Below, one piece after another: positions 19,920-26,391 of a stretch of 26,391 nucleotides of DNA. The notes under the pieces were generated by a model. That model made no database searches. It worked only from the letters and a program-made list of their open reading frames with translations, and had not been told where the DNA came from. This stretch comes from Halocafeteria seosinensis (Eukaryota > Sar > Bigyra > Bicosoecida), in the NCBI GenBank assembly GCA_001687465.1, contig LVLI01000092.1, positions 1-26,391 of the forward strand, in the 5' to 3' direction. The position numbers and the translations under genes were made by a program. Numbering within the stretch: the first letter of the stretch is position 1; each line of letters opens with the position of its first letter.

Positions 19920-21757
19920 ATGGAAACTAGCGAAAACGGAAGAACTGAGGACCGCAAGTGTGGTTGCCGGTCAGGCACACGGGCCGTGATTTTCGCCGCG
20001 TTGGTTGCCGTGGCGATTTGCGTCAGCGTTTCCTTGACGATCGGAGGATGGCCAGCCTTGATAGCGACGATGCTGGCTCTAATCTACACGAGTTATCTGT
20101 AGGTTTGATGTGAAACTTCTCTCATTCACATGTACATCGTGACATCCTCTCTATCTCTATTTCCCTCTGTTTCTATGTGAATGCAGTGTAGCAAGTTTAT
20201 TGTATGTACCTTCCAAAGCAGTTTTGAAGTATTTCGACATTCGGGTCCAACAACACCAGCGAACAGGACCAAGTGGGATCGAAGAAGTACAACGCCAGAA
20301 TGGGGCAAGAGCACCTGACGAAGAGATTGAAATCGTTTCGAATTCGCAGTCAAGAGGTGAAGCAGAAAAGGGGGCGCGTTGGGAGAGGAAGAGACGATTG
20401 ATCATTACGGACGTCGTAGTAGCGATAATGTTTCTTGTACTGCTGATAATTGCCATACACGCGGTATCAGCGGGGCAAGACATGTCAGGCACAGAACCCC
20501 ACCCCTATATAGAATTTGGATATGGGGCGCTTGTGTTTCTTGGTCTCGTGGCATTCTACTTAGTCGCCTTGGACCTAATCTATGGCGCGTACTGTGGAGT
20601 GTTTTGGTGTTGGCAGCGGTGTAGGATTCCTTCTCCAGAGGACAGAAAGTTGTCTAGCCCGGAACGGAAGCGACGTATTGTATTCCTTCTCGTCAAGCCC
20701 TTAGCAGTTCTACTCCTTGGTGTGTTGCTAACAACTGCTAGTTTCATTCAGGGAGACCGACGGCCTGTCACCCGAGAACTATCCCACTCCTTTAGCACAT
20801 TTCCTTCTGCCATGAATGAGCTCAGGTTGGTACACCTTAGTGACCTTCATGTTGGGCCGACAGTTGGAAAATCGAATATTCAGTCTATCGTGAATCAGGT
20901 CAACAAGTTAAATCCTGACGTTGTCGTCATTACGGGCGATTTGCTAGATGGAAACATTGATAGGTTTCGAGAAGTTATCCAGCCTCTCCGTGACTTTCGG
21001 ACTACACGAGGTGTTTATATGTGTACTGGTAACCATGAATATAGGGTAAGCCTGGACGAAGTGGACGAATGGATGGATGAGCTGCGGGAACTGAACGTTT
21101 GGCCTCTCCGCAACGAACGAGTCACGCTGTTTGCTCACAGTAATCTTTCTTACTCGAATGTCAACGGTGTCACGTTGTTTCCCCCTTCTCGGCGCTTGTC
21201 AGAGACTGACAAAACTTTGCTAAGGTCTCTAGGCCTAGGTCAGTCCAATATAACCTGGCCAGAGACGCGGTTTCCTACGGAAGAAATGCTCAATCATCTT
21301 CATTCCATGGAAGGTTTTTATCTATCTGGTATAGAGGACTACGTGAGGCGCGTCGGAAGCGGTGGTGTGAATACAGATCCTGTTTTGGCGTTCGGTAACC
21401 GTCTCGAAAATAGGACTATCGTAGGACTGGCACATCAACCTCTTCATATTCCCATTGTTGCCAAATTTCAGGTCGATCTGGTTCTCTCGGGTCATACTCA
21501 TGGTGGACAAGTATGGCCTGTGCATCTTGGCACAAAGCTGGCGAATCCATACTTGTAAGTGTTTGTTCTGTTTGAGTTGTGTATGCGCAATCGACGATAT
21601 TGTGATCGCTTGCGCTCTTGGTTCCAGCCGGGGACTCTCTCAGCACAATCCACGCACAGAGATATACGTAAGTGGCGGGACCAACCAGTGGGGTCCTCGT
21701 GCCAGACTGGGAAGTAGCCGCGAAATTGCGGTTCATCTACTATCAAATGTGGGTTAA
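19920..21757 (+). CDS. Multi-pass membrane metallophosphoesterase (calcineurin-like, YkuE/TMPPE type)
   Basis: Three exons, 19920-20098, 20187-21554 and 21628-21757, give 558 residues. Introns are 88 bp (GTAGGT...CAG) and 73 bp (GTAAGT...CAG), with consistent phases. Five hydrophobic segments come first (about aa 24-44, 46-70, 131-153, 172-195 and 225-247). The metallophosphoesterase domain follows with all metal-binding motifs: SDLHVG (D279, H281), GDLLDG (D310), GNHE (341-344), AHQP and GHTHGGQVWP (495 on). The last exon supplies the family ending, YVSGGTNQWGPRARLG. Family members hydrolyse phosphodiesters or phosphomonoesters with a two-metal centre; bacterial YkuE and YaeI relatives are membrane-linked and YaeI acts on UDP-diacylglucosamine-like lipids. 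The substrate here is unknown. An Arg/Lys/Glu-rich loop of about 60 residues lies between segments 2 and 3. Confidence 0.92.
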
Positions 21758-22550
21758 GTACCCCCAAGAAACACAAAGGTATTTGGCTCCTATATTGCCT
21801 CGCCATCGGCCATCAACTGATAAAGAATGGCATGGATAATCTCTTGTTCGCTCGTTATAAAGGGAGCCATGCAAGGGCGAGGAAGTCGAGAACCGGAAAC
21901 TGAGAAACACTGCAAACGGGAGGATCCAATGACGTCATGAAAACTTGAATGGTAACGATGAATGATCGTTCTATGTAATGATGACTGATTGGTGGATGTC
22001 ATGAGTGCGGAAACGACGAATAGACTACAACGGAAACACTGTACGCGGCGTTGTCGGTTGTCCCATGCACAGCTCCAACAGTCGCGGGTGGACGAGGAGG
22101 TATACAGTCTGGTTTTTCCGGATCTTCCCTGCTCATGAATCATCCGTTTCCGAAGTCTAGCCCTTAACATAGTTTCTAGTTTCTTCATGGACCTTAACGT
22201 ATTCATGTATCATTCTATTTCCGTCAGACAGCTCTTAACCTAGTTTCTAGGATCTCTATTGCACAAACGCAGGACCATGTGATCTTAGTTTGACGTTGGT
22301 ATGAGCAGAATTAATCGGCGCGTGCTCAACACCTTTTAAACCAACGGTAATTAAACAATGCTACAGCCATTTCTCCGTGATCCTCAAAGTAAATTCACAA
22401 ACAAACAACCCTGAGTCACCGACTCCAATAAATTGCAGTCCAGCTGGGCAGTCCGGCCTCGTCTGCTCACTAGTAGCGATGGATTTAACCCTGCAGGGTT
22501 GCCAACTGTAGCAGCTGAGAATTATATCGACATCGGTTACATCTGAGACA
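21758..22550. other. Intergenic region between convergent genes
   Basis: No gene is supported. It is the shared 3' region of the phosphoesterase and the FAM20-like kinase. It contains a pair of imperfect direct repeats (listed separately) and otherwise no recognisable structure. Confidence 0.35.
22134..22250 (+). repeat. Imperfect direct repeat pair, about 46 bp, 70-bp period
   Basis: Units at 22134-22179 and 22204-22250 both run CATGNATCAT, TTTCCG, CTTAAC and TAGTTTCTAG in the same order, with small indels between. The identical 3' end TAGTTTCTAG is the clearest part. They look like a decayed tandem duplication. Confidence 0.6.
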
Positions 22551-24131
22551 CTATAAGCCTGTTTCCAGACATTTGTGCACAGTCTTCTGAGCTAAAGCAA
22601 GGCGTGCTGATATTTCACCACTAACAAAACGAATAACATCTTTACTCCCTACATCCGATCCTTGCGACACGCCTACATTGTTAATAGAAGCGTGGCAGTT
22701 GCTCATATTCCTGGATAGAATCTCCCCCATCAATTCCACTCCTACTAACCCTCTCTTGTGCATTATTCTTGGCATCGTCGCAAACCATTGATCATTGACC
22801 AATGCCTCTTCAAACGATTTCTTCCAGCCTGTTGAAGAACTAAGGAATGCATTTAGAGTATTCGTGTGTCGCACAAGCTTAACCAGTTCGCAGATTGGGC
22901 GTTCAGAATTTTCTAAGACAGGACACGCACGTTTTCCCATTTTGCCGCGAAATACTTCGATCGGATATAACATGCCCTCAAGATATTTTTCTTGGTCGCA
23001 CATGTAGTTGTGGTCATGAAACGACCATGCTCCATTATCAGCGGCCACGACTTTGTCGCCTTCTCGGAACCAGTTCTTTGTCATGTGCCGATCCGTATTG
23101 AGTAGAAAGTAATCCAACAGAGCGAGTTTGAATACATCTTTCATAAATGTAATGTCTCTTTTAGAGCATTTGGATCTGTACCAAGATATTGCTTCGGGGA
23201 TAAACTTTTCCGAGCGCATCAAAGCACCTGTAAGCACTCTATCATTATTATAAGTAAACACACATCGCGCTGCGACGCGGCTTGCCCTCCCTGGAAAAAG
23301 TGCATCCATGGGTAGCATAAAACCTATCGTGGGATACGTTAGCTCAAACCCTAATGCTTTGTCTAGCTCATGGCCAACAATTTCAGGCCACTCTTGTCTT
23401 CCCCAGAAGTAACTGAGAGTTGGACGACACGAGAGTTTGAAAAAGTACTGCCCACAATTAGGGATTACCAGACGAAGCACATGTAGACTCGGTCTCCAAT
23501 CAACAATTATCTTTCTCCTCAACCTAGAAGGGAGCTTCTCTTCTGATTCAGCATACGACTTGTATTCTGCAAGCACTTTGCATCCCAACGGACCATCAGT
23601 CCCCACAGGCATATCCTTAGCGAGCTCCTCCTTCGAGGGAAAATCTGTATCAGCTTGTTTGGGTTTACTTGTATCCTTTTTCGCGGGCGGTTTCCGTATC
23701 GGTTTGCGCGGAGGACTTCTGCGGGTGGGCGGTGTCCTTGGTCTCCTAAATCTCGCCCTCGAGTAAGAAACACGCTTTTTAACTGAGGGTTTGCTTTTCT
23801 TCTTGTCTTCTTTTTCTTTCTTTTCCTCTTCGGCTCCGGAGGAATCTCGTGGCGACTTCCCATTTTCCTCCGTGTCAGTTGCTGAAAGAACATCATCCCG
23901 GACGGACTCCTTGGTAGAGGCATTGTACGTCCATGATGGCTGCCACAAGTACTCGCCCGTCGAGCTTGGTGGTTCAAATTGTACAAATGTAGCGTAAAAG
24001 CCCACTGACAAAAGGACAAGGAGAGCACAAATTAAGGCAGCAACGTACAGAGAACGGCGAGTGATTTTGGGCGGAGCGTCCCCATTCACGCAAGGAGTCT
24101 GTTTCTGCAGTTTACTAGCCGATGCCGGCAT
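22551..24131 (-). CDS. FAM20-like secretory-pathway kinase, type II membrane protein, 526 aa
   Basis: This is a single-exon frame. One hydrophobic segment at about aa 27-49, after a short basic N-terminus, predicts a type II membrane (Golgi/ER) anchor. A long disordered linker follows, first acidic then very basic and Pro-rich (about aa 105-160). The kinase domain starts near aa 180. It has a beta-3-like lysine in YFFKLSC (K232), the FAM20 hallmark helix PEIVGHELDKALGF, the catalytic loop LLNTDRH (D347) and the metal-binding AADNGAWSF (D365). FAM20, Four-jointed and related kinases phosphorylate proteins or glycans in the secretory lumen. Catalytic residues are all visible, so it is likely active. 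Several Cys in the kinase part fit disulphides in the lumen. The exact subfamily and substrate cannot be given; FAM198/GASK1 or Four-jointed-type relatives are alternatives. Confidence 0.85.
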   Translation of the reverse strand: MPASASKLQKQTPCVNGDAPPKITRRSLYVAALICALLVLLSVGFYATFVQFEPPSSTGEYLWQPSWTYNASTKESVRDDVLSATDTEENGKSPRDSSGAEEEKKEKEDKKKSKPSVKKRVSYSRARFRRPRTPPTRRSPPRKPIRKPPAKKDTSKPKQADTDFPSKEELAKDMPVGTDGPLGCKVLAEYKSYAESEEKLPSRLRRKIIVDWRPSLHVLRLVIPNCGQYFFKLSCRPTLSYFWGRQEWPEIVGHELDKALGFELTYPTIGFMLPMDALFPGRASRVAARCVFTYNNDRVLTGALMRSEKFIPEAISWYRSKCSKRDITFMKDVFKLALLDYFLLNTDRHMTKNWFREGDKVVAADNGAWSFHDHNYMCDQEKYLEGMLYPIEVFRGKMGKRACPVLENSERPICELVKLVRHTNTLNAFLSSSTGWKKSFEEALVNDQWFATMPRIMHKRGLVGVELMGEILSRNMSNCHASINNVGVSQGSDVGSKDVIRFVSGEISARLALAQKTVHKCLETGL

Positions 24132-24813
24132 ACTAGAAGAGTATTTGCACTACCTCATCCAAGTTCTCCCAGCCCTAAACGCATGCTATGCGTTTGTACA
24201 CTACATATATGTATGCGACCGGGGGTCCAAAACTGTCTGGTCCTCCTCACTTAGCACAGCACGAAGATGGGCGTTTAGAGACCTTATGTGAACGAAACTA
24301 TATTGATTCAACAATGCCCTATTTACATGATTAATCAACAACACTCATTAATTTCATGATCTTGGTCCAAGAATTAACCTTCTCGCTCACGTGTTGCGAC
24401 CCACTGGTTGCGAACTGATACCGGTATTAGTTACTGAATTATTCTGAATGTCAATCGTGAGCGGAAAAGGCTACCAGTCGCACAGCCATCTCAACACTGA
24501 AATACTTGCTTGTTGGGCTCGCCCTCATTCATTTTCTGCCTGGTTGATTCGTTGGAGATGGCGAACCGGGGTGACAGATGAGGCCACATGTGCCAACCAA
24601 ACTGGTCAACCGTGGGTGACTTGCACTTTGCCACGTCTACCAGTACCCGGGTAGAATTAGAATAGAAATATCGCGGTTGGCATGGTTCTTGCTTCTTTCC
24701 CATGGTCTTTCGATGTTTCTTTCATGGACGCTCGTCGGTCTTCATCTGGTCACGTCTCGCCAGCTTGACAGCTTGACAGATACAGTTTAAGTTGTATCAT
24801 AGTGTTGTGATTT
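24132..24813. other. Intergenic region upstream of the FAM20-like gene
   Basis: No gene is supported. The kinase promoter should lie at its left end. A small tandem CAGCTTGA duplication is at about 24759-24776. Nothing else is recognised. Confidence 0.3.
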
Positions 24814-24938
24814 GTGTGGGGTTCGAGGTGTGGGGTTTTGTGTGGGGTCACCGGAAAATGTGGATGTACAATGAAATTTTGTGTGGGGTCAACGTCAAAA
24901 AATGTGGGGTATGCAACAATTTTCCACAAAATTGTTGC
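24814..24938 (+). repeat. GTGTGGGGT motif cluster with hairpin, copy 1
   Basis: Exact GTGTGGGGT occurs at 24814-24822, 24828-24836, 24840-24848 and 24881-24889, with ATGTGGGGT at 24902-24910. The last two are 12 nt apart, forming a 30-nt unit that recurs at 26131-26160 with 27 of 30 bases identical. Directly after it a perfect 11-bp hairpin (GCAACAATTTT, loop CCAC) spans 24913-24938. Five G4 runs on one strand might also allow a long-loop quadruplex. Confidence 0.7.
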
Positions 24939-25140
24939 CGAAGCAAGAAAGAAGCCTGTAATGCAGCCCATTCAGATTCTTTGGAAGGCTGATATACATA
25001 TTGACAAACCCCCTGTCGGCGGAGACATCTAGTTCGCGACAAAAACGTCCATGGAGGTCGCCTATGTAACTCGAAGTCCTCTTGTTTCATCGCGATGACA
25101 TATAAAGCAAGTTCTACAAAAGCTGATGCAGCTGTCTAAG

Positions 25141-25534
25141 TGTCTACGAGCTTCTTAATTTCCTTCAGGGCTTTATGGGAGTATGTCAGTTGCTGAACAT
25201 GCCGTCAGAACTTCTCCGAAAGCAGGAAACACTAGTAAACGTAAGGGAAACCCTACAGTGCTCACAGTGAAGCCGATTATAAGAGGTATCTGCACTTTTC
25301 AAAGCATCCGATGTTGTCTTCCTTGTGGGCAGATAGGTTAATGATTTGCTCTTTTGCATATGCTCGTTATACTGTTTCTCCAATTTTCTCAGATCATGGA
25401 AGTATCTGCACCTCGACGTGGAATTGTGTGGTAGGATACTCCAAGTACTCACACTACTCGCGTCCAAGTCAATAATACATTTTCTAGGTATTTTCTCACC
25501 AGTGCAATATAGTTAACACCAATTGCTCCGTGTG
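25141..25534 (-). other. Possible small spliced gene or relic, unrecognised
   Basis: Minus-strand frames look protein-like and can be linked by one plausible intron. The part ending at 25453 reads IGVNYIALVRKYLENVLLTW. A GTGAGT donor at 25452 and a GTGCAG acceptor ending at 25406 (47 bp) lead in frame to YFHDLRKLEKQYNEHMQKSK and LTYLPTRKTTSDALKSADTS. A further piece, TYSHKALKEIKKLVDT and stop near 25141, lies downstream, but no good splice joins it. There is no convincing start: an in-frame TGA lies before the first part. This may be a real gene with unseen exons or a decayed one. The helical, Lys-rich character resembles a small coiled-coil protein; the family is not recognised. Confidence 0.3.
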
Positions 25535-26130
25535 TGCACAGTTGACGAGCCGATCATTCGTCAGTCCACATCTTCCAGGGGAAATTCTGAGTAGGAAACG
25601 GGTCCTCGAGGCCTTCATGTTAGCCCACGATGACACATACTGAACTCTTACGCTATGATTTGTCTTCACTATCCATGAAAAGCGTTATGGAAGAGTATAT
25701 GTATCCTGAAATCCCAGAATTGCACCCCGAACGCTTCCAGCGTCGCGTTGTCCACGTGGAAAATTTCGGCGGTTAGGCCTACATAACTTCACCGTCACTG
25801 TGAATAATGACACAAATTCCATACTCATAATAGATTAGGACACTGCCAATATAATGGTGATACCAGAATTTCCATTTTCGTCTTTAAATATTGTATTATC
25901 ATCGTCTTCTTGTTGAAGGGTACGGTCTGCAGTGGCGACCTCCGCCTCTCCGGTCCCTGCTATACAAGCAGTCGCTAGCGCAACATGACCAAAAATGGTC
26001 CCAAAAGACGTATTTATTTATACTGTAATCTAGAATCCAAGGATATATCATTACAATGCTTGTAGCACTATATATATGGCTCTACAAGTTGAAATTTGCT
26101 GGAGGAAAATTAACGGTCTTTTTTGGAATT
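25535..26130. other. Intergenic region, no gene seen
   Basis: A minus-strand 40-codon frame beginning ATG at 25618 ends near 25496 and cannot be spliced to its neighbour without a stop. The rest shows no supported feature. Confidence 0.25.
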
Positions 26131-26184
26131 GTGTGGGGTCGACGCTAAAAAATGTGGGGTTTACCCCACATTTTTGTGTGGGGT
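26131..26184 (+). repeat. GTGTGGGGT motif cluster with hairpin, copy 2
   Basis: GTGTGGGGT lies at 26131-26139 and 26176-26184, ATGTGGGGT at 26152-26160, and the same motif inverted at 26163-26171. The 30-nt unit 26131-26160 matches copy 1 at 27 of 30 positions. A perfect 13-bp hairpin (AAAAATGTGGGGT, loop TT) spans 26148-26175. It lies about 75 bp before the recurring domain copy B, which suggests the two belong together. Confidence 0.7.
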
Positions 26185-26249
26185 CAAAGTGCGGAACACC
26201 AAAATCACATCCCTGACCGGAAACAATTGGAGCTTCTCTAGGTGCCTGG

Positions 26250-26391
26250 GTGGCGTACAAGAAATACTACAGAGCTTGCAACCTGTTTATCGACAACTTA
26301 GCAGTGGTTAATGCGATACGTGAAAGGAATTTCGAACGACTAGTAAACTTTGATCCTCATGCTGGTGCCCTGCTAAACGAACTCAATGATC
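26250..26391 (+). CDS. Recurring unknown domain, copy B, partial (runs off right edge)
   Basis: The plus frame AWVAYKKYYRACNLFIDNLA continues with RERNFERLVNFDPHAGALLN to the window end without a stop. It matches copy A at 942-1130 on the opposite strand over about 46 residues. A possible acceptor (CTTCTCTAG) sits just before it, so this may be an internal exon. Because it is still open at the edge, this copy could be the intact one. The family is not recognised. The two copies lie in inverted orientation some 25 kb apart, consistent with a dispersed element or gene family. Confidence 0.45.
   Translation, partial: MAYKKYYRACNLFIDNLAVVNAIRERNFERLVNFDPHAGALLNELND

Noticed and set aside
24814-24910. 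G-rich repeat as interstitial telomere
   Set aside because: The motif GTGTGGGGT is not in a uniform tandem array and spacing varies, unlike telomere repeats.
25496-25618. Minus-strand 40-codon ATG frame as first exon of the small candidate gene
   Set aside because: Joining its GTGAGA donor to the next acceptor creates a stop codon.
1-26391. CRISPR arrays, rRNA or tRNA genes, bacterial operons
   Set aside because: No regularly spaced direct repeats, no rRNA-like conserved blocks and no foldable tRNA were seen; gene structure is eukaryotic.

Overview
This window is nuclear DNA from a eukaryote. Seven protein genes can be modelled, on both strands. Most are cut by short GT-AG introns, about 57-144 bp, usually with GTAAGT or GTGAGT donors. 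There is no operon logic and no bacterial signal. One gene is a clear CCDC61/VFL3 basal-body protein, so the organism probably makes cilia or flagella. With the Crinkler-like NTPase-nuclease gene and chromodomain-bearing mobile-element debris, this suggests a unicellular flagellate or zoosporic organism, such as a stramenopile or zoosporic fungus. The lineage is an inference, not a demonstration.

Layout. At 1-1390 (minus strand) there is mobile-element debris: an open chromodomain frame that runs off the left edge, a short unrecognised coding fragment, and a diverged copy of a domain that recurs at the right edge. At 1618-5601 (+) lies a five-exon gene with a degenerate P-loop NTPase and a PD-(D/E)XK-like nuclease signature. 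It resembles Crinkler-type proteins and has one doubtful junction near 4486-4566. A strongly AT-rich island (5602-6430) follows, then a frameshifted cysteine-rich repeat relic (about 6551-7010).

From 7370 to 24131 the window is gene-dense: a disordered unknown protein (+, 7370-9043); VFL3/CCDC61 (-, 12027-9125, five exons); a mitochondrial-looking two-RRM protein (+, 12790-13593); inositol-3-phosphate synthase INO1 (+, 14945-16654); a coiled-coil/LRR protein (-, 19581-16780); a five-pass membrane metallophosphoesterase (+, 19920-21757); and a FAM20-like type II membrane kinase (-, 24131-22551). Three neighbouring pairs converge (9043/9125, 16654/16780, 21757/22551) and two diverge (VFL3/RRM, LRR/phosphoesterase).

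The right end (24132-26391) is repeat-rich. It holds two clusters of a GTGTGGGGT motif, each followed directly by a perfect hairpin, a possible small spliced gene or relic on the minus strand, and the second copy of the recurring domain, which is cut by the window edge.

The genes do not form one pathway. The strongest leads for something undescribed are the recurring approximately 46-residue domain with the nearby G-rich/hairpin elements (a candidate new mobile element), the Crinkler-like gene with its odd junction, the AT-rich island, and the FAM20-like kinase.
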